Source: PALSA-911 sp963839645
GTDB taxonomy: Bacteria; Pseudomonadota; Alphaproteobacteria; Acetobacterales; Acetobacteraceae
Direction of reading: 5' to 3'
DNA: 64,000 bases
Assembly: GCA_963839645.1 (NCBI GenBank)
Contig: CAWIVZ010000008.1
Span: 1,240,001 to 1,304,000, forward strand
The notes beneath the pieces were generated by a model. That model had not been told where the DNA came from. It saw only the letters and a list, made by a program, of their open reading frames with translations, and did no database searches. Both the position numbers and the translations under genes were made by a program. Of the stretch, positions 8,711 to 17,143 are shown piece after piece (within the stretch, counting starts at the first letter, position 1; every line of letters begins with the position of its first letter).

Positions 8711-8813
8711 GCCAGTTTGAGGAGGAGACACAGCGGACATAGCTAGCCCGCTGATGCAGGCATCCTGGCCTGAGGCATCTCCCATGTCAAGGAAAATTTT
8801 CCTGTTAAATTCA

Positions 8814-9243
8814 TCACGCCACAATCCCCTTCACCCGCAGCGGCCATTCCAGCCGGTCCATCGCTTCCTTCCAGAAGCGATGATCCGCCCGCTCGCTGGC
8901 ATAGCGGGCGTCCGGCGCCACGCCCCGCTCGCCCCAGGCGCGCAGGATGCGGGCATGCACCAGTTCGATCCGCTTGCTGCGGGTACAGCACGTCCAGGCA
9001 CAGCACCACGTCATCCGGCTCGCATGGCCGCTTCACCAGACCCTTGGCCGCGCTGTAGCGCTGCCCCTCACGCCGCGCCCGCAGGGCCGACATGGTCCAG
9101 AACCAGGCTTCCTCGGGACTGCGGAACGGCTCGGCACGGCCGATTTCGGCCCGGGCACGCTGCGCCGGGCTGAGGGAGCGCGCCGATGACGCGGCAAAGG
9201 CGGCGACTGGCTTGGAGCGGCTCGGCTGGACGGCTCGCGACAT
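8814..9243 (-). CDS. Conserved hypothetical protein (frameshifted near 8982)
   Basis: The N-terminal part (residues 45-90, FRSPEEAWFWTMSALRARREGQRY, then CEPDDVVLCLDVLY) and the C-terminal part (RSKRIELVHARILRAWGERG ending WPLRVKGIVA) are in adjacent frames. One extra C at about 8981-8983 separates them. Corrected length is about 142 aa. The protein is basic and tryptophan-containing, with no membrane segment. I recognise it only as a type of small alphaproteobacterial protein of unknown function. It starts about 30 bp from an AT-rich divergent region shared with the S24 repressor gene. Confidence 0.6.
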
Positions 9244-9273
9244 CGATTTTTTCCCCGGAATTCAGACAGATGA

Positions 9274-9299
9274 ATAACCTCTGAATATAACCATAGGTT
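9274..9299. promoter_or_regulatory. Possible operator in the divergent region before the S24 repressor
   Basis: The AT-rich gap between the divergent genes at 9243 and 9432 contains ATAACC twice with a 13-bp period (9274-9279, 9287-9292). It also holds an inverted pair AACCT (9276-9280) and AGGTT (9295-9299). Such spacing fits a repressor site, and autoregulation by the neighbouring S24 protein is an inference only. Confidence 0.3.
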
Positions 9300-9431
9300 G
9301 CAATCTCGCGGCAAGCCTCAATCGCCATATTTTCCTATTCCAATTGGCGCAAAATCCTAAGACACTACACCCATGCGAATTGAGCGACTCCGCCCACACG
9401 CCTGCCCCCGCGCCTCGGAAGGCCGGGCGCG

Positions 9432-10079
9432 ATGAAGCACGACGACATCTGGCGCGCGCTCGACACCCTCGCGGCCGAGAGCGGCCTGTCCGCGTCCGGC
9501 CTGGCCAAGGCAGCCGGGCTCGACTCCACCACCTTCAATCCCTCCAAGCGCACCATGCCGGACGGCCGCGCCCGCTGGCCCAGCACCGAAAGCCTCGCCA
9601 AGGTGCTCAGCGCCACAGGCGCCAGCCTGGAAGCTTTCACCGCCCTGGTGACCGGCGCCCGCACCCTCGCCTCCACGCCCCCCCGTTCCACCTCGCGCCG
9701 GGTGCCGCTGATCGGCCTCGCCCAGGCCGGCGGGGACGGCTATTTCGACGACGGCGGCTACCCCGTCGGCGGCGGCTGGGATGAGGTCAGCCTGCCGGAA
9801 ATCGGCGACGCCAACGCCTATGCGCTGGAAATCAGCGGAGACTCGATGGAACCGGTGTTCCGCGACGGAGACATGGTGATCGTCTCTCCCGCCGCGCCGA
9901 TCCGCCGCGGCGACCGCGTGGTGGTGCGAACCACCGGCGGGGAAGTGATGGCCAAGCAACTCGCCCGCCGCTCGGCCCGCCGCGTCGAACTGCGCAGCCT
10001 CAACCCGGAACATCCCGACTACAGCTTCGACCTGGCCGACGTTCACTGGATCCACCGCATCGTCTGGGCCAGCCAATAG
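9432..10079 (+). CDS. XRE-type transcriptional repressor with S24 (LexA-like) peptidase domain
   Basis: A 215-aa protein. The N-terminal helix-turn-helix spans about residues 8-60 (SGLSASGLAKAAGLDSTTFN). The C-terminal S24 domain carries the nucleophile in EISGDSMEPVFRDGD and the paired lysine in GEVMAKQLA. A plausible Ala-Gly self-cleavage site lies in LAQAGGDG between the domains. The layout is that of phage-type or SOS-responsive repressors rather than canonical LexA, whose DNA-binding domain is a winged helix. It may control the divergent hypothetical gene or DNA-damage genes; the target is not known. Confidence 0.85.
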   Translation: MKHDDIWRALDTLAAESGLSASGLAKAAGLDSTTFNPSKRTMPDGRARWPSTESLAKVLSATGASLEAFTALVTGARTLASTPPRSTSRRVPLIGLAQAGGDGYFDDGGYPVGGGWDEVSLPEIGDANAYALEISGDSMEPVFRDGDMVIVSPAAPIRRGDRVVVRTTGGEVMAKQLARRSARRVELRSLNPEHPDYSFDLADVHWIHRIVWASQ

Positions 10080-10094
10080 GGGCAGGTTGGGGCT

Positions 10095-10667
10095 TCACGC
10101 GTGCCCGGCGGTGTCCGACAGCAGCAGCGGGTCGATCTTCAGCTTAGCCAATGCCCGGCGCCATTTGGTGTCGTGGCCGCCATCGAACAGCAGGTCCTCG
10201 TCCGCGGGTGCCGACAGCCAGGCGTTCTGCTGGATTTCGTTATCCAACTGCCCGGGCCCCCAGCCGGCATAGCCAAGCGCCAACAATCCCTCGCGCGGGC
10301 CACCGCCGTCGGCGATCACCTTCAGCACGTCCAGGCTCGCCGTCAGCGCCAGCTTGCCGTCCACGTCCATGCTGCCCTCGCCGGTCCAGTCCGTGGTGTG
10401 CAGCACGAAGCCGCGGCCGTTATCCACCGGCCCGCCCTCGCACAACCGGATACGCCGCGCCGGCGGCACCGGCTCGATCTTCAATTGCCGCAGCAGCTGG
10501 TCGAAATCCGGCTTGGCCAGCGGGCGGTTCACCACCAGGCCCATGGCGCCGTCCGCGGAATGGGCACAGACATAGATCACGCTGTGGGAAAAGCGCGGAT
10601 CCGTCATCGCCGGCATGGCGATCAGCAAATGGCCGGTCAGGTAGGTGTCAGAGGAAGCAGCTTTCAT
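10095..10667 (-). CDS. yqgE: UPF0301 family protein YqgE/AlgH
   Basis: 190 aa starting MKAASSDTYLTGHLLIAMPAM. Family hallmarks are DPRFSHSVIYVCAHSADGAMGLVVNRPL, the GGPVDNGRGFVLH segment, and the C-terminal GYAGWGPGQLDNEI. AlgH/YqgE proteins are cytosolic and widely conserved; a precise biochemical role is not settled. It is divergent from the peroxiredoxin gene, with 134 bp between their starts. Confidence 0.92.
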   Translation of the reverse strand: MKAASSDTYLTGHLLIAMPAMTDPRFSHSVIYVCAHSADGAMGLVVNRPLAKPDFDQLLRQLKIEPVPPARRIRLCEGGPVDNGRGFVLHTTDWTGEGSMDVDGKLALTASLDVLKVIADGGGPREGLLALGYAGWGPGQLDNEIQQNAWLSAPADEDLLFDGGHDTKWRRALAKLKIDPLLLSDTAGHA

Positions 10668-10801
10668 GCCGTAAATCTGGGGAAACCCAGGCCCGTGTGC
10701 AAGCGGGCACCCGGCGGGCGTGACTCGCGGCGCGGGGAAGGTTACGACTCGCTCCGTCTTCACGAGTCCATCCCTACCCGTCACAACAAACGAGGCAGAC
10801 A

Positions 10802-11284
10802 ATGACCATCCAGGTTGGCGACTCCATCCCGTCCATGAAGCTGATGCAGGGGACCGCGGAAGGCCCCAAGGAAATCTCCACCGACGAGATCTTCAAAGGC
10901 AAGAAGGTCGTGCTATTCGCGGTACCGGGCGCCTTCACCCCGACCTGCAGCGCCAAGCACCTGCCGGGCTTCGTGCAGAACGCCGCCGCCTTCACCGCCA
11001 AGGGCGTCGACAGCATCGTGTGCCTCGCCGTGAACGATGCATTCGTCATGGGCGCCTGGGGCAAGGACCAGGCCACCGGCGACAAGATCATCATGCTCGC
11101 GGACGGCTCCGCCGCCTTCACCAAGGCGCTCGGCCTGGAGCTCGACCTGGTGCCGCGCGGCATGGGCGTGCGCAGCCAGCGCTTCGCCCTGGTCGCGGTC
11201 GACGGCAAGGTGACGCACCTGGCCGTGGAACCCCCGGGCGGCTTCGACGTGTCCAAGGCCGAATCGCTCCTGGCCGCGGTCTGA
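10802..11284 (+). CDS. Peroxiredoxin, Prx5 type
   Basis: A 160-aa thiol peroxidase. The peroxidatic cysteine is C49 in VPGAFTPTCSAKHLPGF, the Prx5 signature, and the conserved arginine lies in GVRSQRFALV. It reduces H2O2 and organic peroxides, probably using glutaredoxin or thioredoxin. It is single-gene, in the cytosol, with a hairpin immediately after the stop. It is divergent from yqgE. Confidence 0.93.
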   Translation: MTIQVGDSIPSMKLMQGTAEGPKEISTDEIFKGKKVVLFAVPGAFTPTCSAKHLPGFVQNAAAFTAKGVDSIVCLAVNDAFVMGAWGKDQATGDKIIMLADGSAAFTKALGLELDLVPRGMGVRSQRFALVAVDGKVTHLAVEPPGGFDVSKAESLLAAV

Positions 11285-11293
11285 TCCACCAAC

Positions 11294-11322
11294 CCGGCGA
11301 GGGGGTCACAACCCCTCGCCGG
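11294..11322. terminator. Hairpin between convergent peroxiredoxin and MFS genes
   Basis: A perfect 11-bp stem, CCGGCGAGGGG (11294-11304) with CCCCTCGCCGG (11312-11322), and a 7-nt loop. It occupies nearly the whole gap between the two convergent stops (11284 and 11326). No T-run follows on either strand, so it is a bidirectional hairpin rather than a canonical intrinsic terminator. Confidence 0.6.
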
Positions 11323-11325
11323 ACG

Positions 11326-12570
11326 CTACTCGGCCGGCCGGCTCGCCCGCGCCAGCGGCCGCACCAGCAGCAGCGCCAGCCCGGCCAATCCGGCCATCGC
11401 CAGAAACACATGTCCGCCGGTGCGCGCGTACAGCCACCCGGATACCAGCATCATGATCCCCGTCGGCGCACCCATGCCGAGCGCCGCATGCAGCGCCTGC
11501 GCCGTACCGGCCCGCTCGGGCGGGATGGTGCGGCTCAGCATCTGCATCGCCGACAGATGCTGCAGGGCGAACGTCGCGGCGTGCAGCGGCTGCACCAGCG
11601 CCAGAACCAGCAATCCCGGCGACAGCCCCGTCACCGTCCAGCGTACCACCGACGCGACGGCGGCAACCGCCGTCAGACCCGCTGGCCCCAGCCGGTCGAC
11701 CAGGGCGCGGCCGCGCGCGAACAGGAAAATCTCCGCCACGATCCCCTCGGCGATCAGCAACCCGATCACGCTGTCGGAAATGCCCTGGCTGCGCCAGAAC
11801 AACGGGCCGAAGCCATAGAACGCGGCATGCGCCCCCTGGATCAACGCCGAGGACGCAACCGTCAGCCGGAACGCCGGCACCCGGAACAGCGACAGCCCCG
11901 ACAGCGGGTTGCGCGAAACCGGCTGCGCCGCCGGTTCGGGCAGCAACCGCGCGCTCAGCGCCGAGGTGGCATATCCGGCCGCCAGCAGCCACGGCACCAG
12001 CCAGGAACCCACTGCGCCCACCAGCCAGCCCCCGGCGCTGGTCGCCATCATAAAGGCGGCCGAGCCCCAGGCCCGCGACGGCCCGTACTGCATCCGCCCT
12101 TCCCGGGTCAGCCCCAGGGCCAGCGCATCGATCAGCGGCGACAGCGCCGAGGACACCATCCCCTGCCCCGCCGCCACCAGCAGGATCGGCAGGAAGCCGT
12201 GCAGCGGCACATACATCAACGCCCCGCAGGTGGCCGCCAGCGCGGTGCAGAACAACACGATCCCGCGCGACCCCACGCGATCCGCCAAGGCCCCCCAGGC
12301 CGGCCCGCAGATCACCCGGAACAGCGATGCAACGCCCAGCACCGTGCCGATGGACGACGCCGACAGGCCGCGGTCGGAAAACCACAGCGGCAGATACGAT
12401 CCCTGGATCGCAAAGGTTCCGAACATCGCGGCGAAGAACAGGCCGACGCGAGAACCGGGTGAAAGAATGGGGCTTCGCCCCAGACCCCAGAAGGGGCGCT
12501 GCCCCTTCACCCCGCCAGGGAACTCGTTCCCTGGACCCATTTTAGTTTGGTCTGTTGGGAAGAGGGCCAT
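11326..12570 (-). CDS. MFS transporter (PPP-type family) with its 5' end inside a repeat element
   Basis: Twelve hydrophobic segments. The authentic-looking N-terminus is VGLFFAAMFGTFAIQGSYLPLWFSDRGLS, followed by the MFS loop motif GALADRVGSRG. This resembles the 3-phenylpropionate/maltose-type MFS subgroup; substrate unknown. The homologous region begins about codon 43, and no ATG, GTG or TTG lies just before it. The nearest upstream in-frame ATGs (such as 12570) are inside the family A element, giving about 40 residues of translated repeat. Either this chimeric start is used, or a downstream ATG in the first TM segment, or the insertion damaged the gene. Confidence 0.75.
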   Translation of the reverse strand: MALFPTDQTKMGPGNEFPGGVKGQRPFWGLGRSPILSPGSRVGLFFAAMFGTFAIQGSYLPLWFSDRGLSASSIGTVLGVASLFRVICGPAWGALADRVGSRGIVLFCTALAATCGALMYVPLHGFLPILLVAAGQGMVSSALSPLIDALALGLTREGRMQYGPSRAWGSAAFMMATSAGGWLVGAVGSWLVPWLLAAGYATSALSARLLPEPAAQPVSRNPLSGLSLFRVPAFRLTVASSALIQGAHAAFYGFGPLFWRSQGISDSVIGLLIAEGIVAEIFLFARGRALVDRLGPAGLTAVAAVASVVRWTVTGLSPGLLVLALVQPLHAATFALQHLSAMQMLSRTIPPERAGTAQALHAALGMGAPTGIMMLVSGWLYARTGGHVFLAMAGLAGLALLLVRPLARASRPAE

Positions 12571-12704
12571 GACGTTGCCGATCAGCGGCTACGACGGTTC
12601 GGCCCTCTTCCCAACAGACCAGTCCAAGGGATCCAAGGGACGACTGTCCCTTGGTGGGGTGCAGGGGCAAAGCCCCTGCCGGGGTCTGGGGCGGAGCCCC
12701 AGCC
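12468..12704. repeat. Nested-hairpin element, family A, copy 2
   Basis: Same architecture as the copy at 1136-1369. Hairpins lie at 12468-12482, 12491-12507 and 12515-12534. A perfect 21-bp central inverted repeat follows (12548-12568 with 12601-12621, again a 32-nt loop), then hairpins at 12633-12654, 12661-12679 and 12686-12702. Compared with copy 1, the central arm differs by T to C on the left and A to G at the paired position on the right. It ends 4 bp from the ccrM stop and at the other side abuts the MFS coding region. Confidence 0.88.
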
Positions 12705-12705
12705 T

Positions 12706-13782
12706 TCACTCCGCCACCACCGCGCGCAGCGTGTCGATCGGCACCAGCGTGCCGTCCCGATCGATATGCCAGAACGTCCAGCCGTTGCACGAGGGCGCGT
12801 TCTGCAACAGGGCGCCCACCTTATGAATGGATCCGCGCAAATCGCCCGAGGTCACGCTGCCGTCGGCCGTCACGGTGGCGCTCACCCTGCGGGCACGGTC
12901 ATGCAGCGTGGTGCCGGCGGTAATCAGGCCGCGCTCCACCAGGCTGCCGAACGGCACGCGGGGGGCGTCGCGCTTGGAGGGGGTGGTCACCTGCCCTTCC
13001 AGCGGCGCGGGTTTGGTTTTGCGCACCCGTCCGATCGCGGCTTCGGCGTAAGCCGGGTGGCGCTCGATGCCGATGAAGTGCCGGTGCAGCCGCTTGGCCA
13101 CCACGGCCGTGGTGCCGGTGCCGGCGAACGGGTCCAGCACGATATCGCCGGGCGAGGTGCTGGCCAGCAGCACCCGGTGCAGCAGGGCTTCGGGCTTTTG
13201 CGTCGGATGCAGCTTCAGGCCATGCTGGTTGCGCAGCCGCTCGGCGCCGGTGCACAGCGGAAACAGCCAATCGCTGCGCATCTGCAGATCGTCGTTCAGC
13301 GACTTCATCGCCTGGTAATTGAACCGGTGCCGGCTGTCGCGTCCGCGCGCCGCCCAGATCATCGTCTCATGCGCGTTGGTGAAGCGCCGGCCGCGGAAAT
13401 TCGGCATCGGGTTGGATTTGCGCCAGATCACGTCGTTCAGGATCCAGAAGCCGAGGTCCTGCAGGATCGAGCCGATGCGGAAGATGTTGTGATAGGCGCC
13501 GATCACCCACAGCGTGCCGTCCTTGCGCAACAGGCGGCGGGCCTCGGCCAGCCAGTCGCGGGTGAATTCGTCATAGGCGGCGAAATCGGTGAAACGGTCC
13601 CAATCCTCGTCCACCCCGTCCACCAGACTGTCGTCGGGCCGGCGCAGTTCGCCCTTCAGCTGCAGATTATAGGGGGGGTCCGCGAAGACGCAGTCGATCG
13701 AGCCCGAGGGCAGCATTTGCATCAAGCGAATGCTGTCTCCGAGCATGATCTGGTCGAGCGGCAGTTCTGCGACGATGTGCAC
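12706..13782 (-). CDS. ccrM: CcrM-type adenine-N6 DNA methyltransferase (GANTC)
   Basis: 358 aa, beta-class methylase. DPPY (residues 35-38, ADPPYNLQLKGEL) is the catalytic motif IV, and LDPFAGTGTTA (216-225) is the SAM-binding motif I, in the order expected for CcrM. The C-terminal extension (about 265-358) ends LLQNAPSCNGWTFWHID and is the DNA-recognition segment typical of CcrM. In alphaproteobacteria it methylates GANTC and controls cell-cycle genes. It is 52 bp downstream of rnhB in the same direction, a frequent pairing. Confidence 0.95.
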   Translation of the reverse strand: MHIVAELPLDQIMLGDSIRLMQMLPSGSIDCVFADPPYNLQLKGELRRPDDSLVDGVDEDWDRFTDFAAYDEFTRDWLAEARRLLRKDGTLWVIGAYHNIFRIGSILQDLGFWILNDVIWRKSNPMPNFRGRRFTNAHETMIWAARGRDSRHRFNYQAMKSLNDDLQMRSDWLFPLCTGAERLRNQHGLKLHPTQKPEALLHRVLLASTSPGDIVLDPFAGTGTTAVVAKRLHRHFIGIERHPAYAEAAIGRVRKTKPAPLEGQVTTPSKRDAPRVPFGSLVERGLITAGTTLHDRARRVSATVTADGSVTSGDLRGSIHKVGALLQNAPSCNGWTFWHIDRDGTLVPIDTLRAVVAE

Positions 13783-13834
13783 GTCTCTCCGAGCGGCGAT
13801 GGACGCCTATGGTGGCGAAGCGATGGAAGCCGCG

Positions 13835-14464
13835 TCAATCCGGGAAAGCCGGCAAGGAAAGCTGCCGCACCGTGCCGAAGCCCTGGCGGTGATGCGCCGT
13901 CGTTCCCAGCCGGCGCAGCGCCTCGCGATGGATCGCGGTGGCGTAGCCGGCATTGGCGTTCCAGCCATAGCCGGGATGGCGCCGGTCCAGGCGCTGCATG
14001 GCCCGGTCGCGCAGCACCTTCGCCACGATCGAGGCGGCGGCGATGGACAGCGACAGCGCATCCCCGCCGATCACGCAGCTTGCGGGACAGGGCAGGTCCG
14101 GCGCCCGGTTGCCGTCGATCAGCGCCAGGTCGGGTGCCTCCGGCAAGCGCAGCACCGCCCGGCGCATGGCCAGCATCGAGGCGTGCAGGATATTCAGCCG
14201 GAGGATTTCCGTGACCGAGGCCGCGCCCACGCCGATTTCCACCGCTCCTTCTGCCCGGCAGGCGAGTAGCTCGGCGAAGGCAGCCTGCCGGCGTTCGCCG
14301 GAGAGCTTCTTTGAATCGTCCAGCAACCCGGTCAGGGAAGCGGGCACGCCGGCGGGAAAGACCACGGCGGCGGCGAGCACGGGGCCGGCCAGCGGGCCGC
14401 GCCCGGCCTCGTCCACGCCGGCGACCCGGCCACCAGCCTGTTGTTCCCTGGAAAAATCCGGCAT
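13835..14464 (-). CDS. rnhB: Ribonuclease HII
   Basis: 209 aa. The metal-binding start motif is VAGVDEAGRGPLAGPV (D18, E19), with further acidic residues in LALIDGN (about 118) and the conserved GGDALSLSIAAASIVAKVLRD block. It removes ribonucleotides embedded in DNA and RNA of RNA-DNA hybrids. It is transcribed toward ccrM, with a 52-bp gap and probably the same transcript. Confidence 0.95.
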   Translation of the reverse strand: MPDFSREQQAGGRVAGVDEAGRGPLAGPVLAAAVVFPAGVPASLTGLLDDSKKLSGERRQAAFAELLACRAEGAVEIGVGAASVTEILRLNILHASMLAMRRAVLRLPEAPDLALIDGNRAPDLPCPASCVIGGDALSLSIAAASIVAKVLRDRAMQRLDRRHPGYGWNANAGYATAIHREALRRLGTTAHHRQGFGTVRQLSLPAFPD

Positions 14465-14676
14465 GCCCGTGGCTTAGCAGGTTTGGCGCCGGTGGCGAGA
14501 GGGGGCGAGATACGATCTCGACGCTCGGGGAGGCAGGCACGGCGCGCGACCAAAAACTCAAAAAAGTTGCTTAGAATTACGTTGCGTCATATTCATTTTT
14601 ATGTCTTTAATAATACGCTCGAAAATGCTTCAAAAATAATATTGTTTCCCGTCTCCGACGGAAGAGGAGCTGCCAA

Positions 14677-15762
14677 ATGAAGACCTCGCTGAAATGCGCC
14701 GTCTCCCTCGTTGCGATCATGACCGGTGTCGGCCTGTTCGGCGGCAAGGCCGGGGCGGCCGGCATCACCTTTTCGACCTTCGTCGCAGGCAGCGATCTTG
14801 TGGCGACCTTGGGTCAGCAAAACACGATCGCGTTCAACTACGCCGGCAACAAGTTCGTCGGGTCCGTCTATTTCGGGGGGAACAACCTCCAGCTCTACTC
14901 GACGGACCTGAACGGCGGGAGCGTGACGAAATTCGGCAGCCCGCTCCCGAGCGGCGGCGGTGAGGTGGTCATCGGCGCGTCGCTCGGCAAGGCAGGTTTC
15001 GGCCCGGGCGATATCTATGCCGGGCCAAGCAACCAGATATACCGCTATTCCAACAGCGGCGGCTCGCCTTCGCTGTTCGGGGCGACCGATGACGGGTCGA
15101 CGGTCCGCCAGATCTTCTTTGATCCGGGCAGCAGCTTTGGCGGCAAGATGCTGGTGGCCACCAGCAGCGGCCATATCCTGAGCTTCGACTCCAGCGGCGC
15201 CCGCACGCTGGTCGCCAATATCGGCTCTGATACCGAAGGCATGGACATCGCCAGCAGCAAATACGGCAAATATGCCGGGCAATTGCTGGTGGCGTCCGAG
15301 GGCACGCAGTTGGTCCACGCCGTCAGCAACGCCGGGGTGGTGACCACTCTCATGTCCTCCTCCGGCGGGCCGATACTCATTCCGCTCGCGGAAACCATCA
15401 GCACGGTCCCGCTCAACTTTGGCTTGTCGGGCAACCCGCTGGAAGGTTTCTACGTCGCCAACTATGCGACCGATATCCAGAAGGCCGGCATCGTCAGCGA
15501 GTTCGCGCCCTATCTGGGAGACTCGATCGTGACCAGCGAATTCGGCTCGAGCTCGCCGATCTGGGATCTGTTCTACAACGGCGATCTGGCGGACACCTTC
15601 ACCGTGACCCAGATCGGCACGCTGCCCGGCCAATCGGAAGACGGGATCTTCGTGACCGCGGAACGGATCATCGACGTGACGACCCCCGAGCCAGCCAGCC
15701 TGTCGCTGCTGGGCCTGGGCGCGCTCTCGATCGGTTTGTTCGCCCGCCGCCGGCGCGGCTGA
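14677..15762 (+). CDS. PEP-CTERM sorting domain-containing exported protein
   Basis: 361 aa. The N-terminal signal peptide (residues 1-28, ends GGKAGAAG) is followed by a serine/glycine-rich, beta-propeller-like body with repeated short blades (GDIYAGPSNQIYRYS, KMLVATSSGHILSFD, GQLLVASEGTQLVHAV). The C-terminus is a sorting signal: TPEPASLSLLGLGALSIGLFARRRRG, with the PEP motif, a TM helix and an Arg cluster. Such proteins are cut and anchored by an exosortase, and none is encoded in this window. The 200-bp upstream leader (14475-14676) is conspicuously AT-rich and likely holds its promoter. A GC hairpin with a T-run follows the gene. Confidence 0.88.
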   Translation: MKTSLKCAVSLVAIMTGVGLFGGKAGAAGITFSTFVAGSDLVATLGQQNTIAFNYAGNKFVGSVYFGGNNLQLYSTDLNGGSVTKFGSPLPSGGGEVVIGASLGKAGFGPGDIYAGPSNQIYRYSNSGGSPSLFGATDDGSTVRQIFFDPGSSFGGKMLVATSSGHILSFDSSGARTLVANIGSDTEGMDIASSKYGKYAGQLLVASEGTQLVHAVSNAGVVTTLMSSSGGPILIPLAETISTVPLNFGLSGNPLEGFYVANYATDIQKAGIVSEFAPYLGDSIVTSEFGSSSPIWDLFYNGDLADTFTVTQIGTLPGQSEDGIFVTAERIIDVTTPEPASLSLLGLGALSIGLFARRRRG

Positions 15763-15775
15763 CCGGCCCTTTTTT
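15749..15775 (+). terminator. Intrinsic terminator after the PEP-CTERM gene
   Basis: Stem GCCGG (15749-15753) with CCGGC (15763-15767) followed closely by six T residues (15770-15775). The stem overlaps the last codons and stop of the PEP-CTERM gene. The convergent glycosyltransferase stop lies 4 bp beyond. Confidence 0.55.
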
Positions 15776-15778
15776 GTT

Positions 15779-16720
15779 TCAGCCCGGCCCGGGATAGCGG
15801 CGGAACGGGCCGCGCCGCCGGCCCAGCGGTGATGCCGCCAGAGCCAGCAAGGCCAGGCGCTTCATGCCCGGTCTCGCGACGACCGAGCGGCCAAGCCAAG
15901 CCAGCCCCGCACGGCCCGAGCCGTGACGCAGCATTTCGCGCCCGACGATCCAGGCGTTCTCGGCTTCCGTCCGCCGGCGGATGCGCGCCAGGCCAGCCGC
16001 GCCGAACCGCCCGGCCAGCGCCGGGTTGCCGAAGATCGCCGCCATGCAGGGGGCGAACATCGCCGGATCGGCGGCCATGCGCCGATAGGCGCCGGCGGCG
16101 CGCTGGCGCACCAGCAGCAAAGGGGTCGCGCCCGGCACCACGGCGAACGGGCCTTGCAGCGCGATCCGGATCCAGTATTCCCAGTCCTCGCCATAGGCGA
16201 TCCCGGCGCGAAACATGCCGGCCGCGGCAATCACCTCGCGGCGGATCAGCAAGTGCCCGCCATTGGCGAACAGGTTCCGCACGAGGAGGATTTCCAGGAT
16301 GTCCCCAGCGGGAAACGGCCCCGGCCTGGTTTCGGTGACCCGCGCCGCATCCTCGGTGACATAGGCATAGGCGCCATAGGCGGCCACCGCCTCCGGCGCA
16401 CGGTCCAGCGCCGCCGCAAGCCGGGCCAGCGCGTCCGGCGCCAGGATGTCGTCGCCGTCCAGGAACAGCACCGCCCCGCAACCGGCATCCAGTGCCGCCA
16501 GGCCGCGGTTGCGCGCCGCCGCCACCCCGGCGTTCTCCTGGCGGATCAGCCGGATGCGCGGATCGGGCAGGCCGCCGACCGCGCAAGTCGTCGCATCGGT
16601 GGAACCGTCATCCACAACGACCATCGCCCAGTCCGAATGGGACTGGGCGAGGAGCGAGGCGATGGTTTCGCCAATGCAGGCAGCGAGATTATAGGCCGGT
16701 GTGACGACGCCGATTTTCAC
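15779..16720 (-). CDS. Family 2 glycosyltransferase
   Basis: 313 aa with a GT-A fold. The N-terminus is MKIGVVTPAYNLAACIGETIASLL. VVVDDGSTD (about 33-41) and LFLDGDD (about 85-91, the DxD metal/nucleotide site) are present, and GEDWEYWIRIAL supplies the ED catalytic-base motif. It transfers a sugar from a nucleotide donor, probably in surface polysaccharide or glycan synthesis. No other glycan genes are adjacent, so the acceptor is unknown. It is convergent with the PEP-CTERM gene. Codon use resembles the core genome. Confidence 0.88.
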   Translation of the reverse strand: MKIGVVTPAYNLAACIGETIASLLAQSHSDWAMVVVDDGSTDATTCAVGGLPDPRIRLIRQENAGVAAARNRGLAALDAGCGAVLFLDGDDILAPDALARLAAALDRAPEAVAAYGAYAYVTEDAARVTETRPGPFPAGDILEILLVRNLFANGGHLLIRREVIAAAGMFRAGIAYGEDWEYWIRIALQGPFAVVPGATPLLLVRQRAAGAYRRMAADPAMFAPCMAAIFGNPALAGRFGAAGLARIRRRTEAENAWIVGREMLRHGSGRAGLAWLGRSVVARPGMKRLALLALAASPLGRRRGPFRRYPGPG

Positions 16721-16750
16721 CGGCCCTGCTTCACAGTCAGGAAGACTGGA

Positions 16751-17089
<339 letters not shown>

Positions 17090-17143
17090 CGCAAGCTCCT
17101 TAGGTTGTAAGCGCGCTAGCGCTTCATGTTGCTGGGTGGATGT

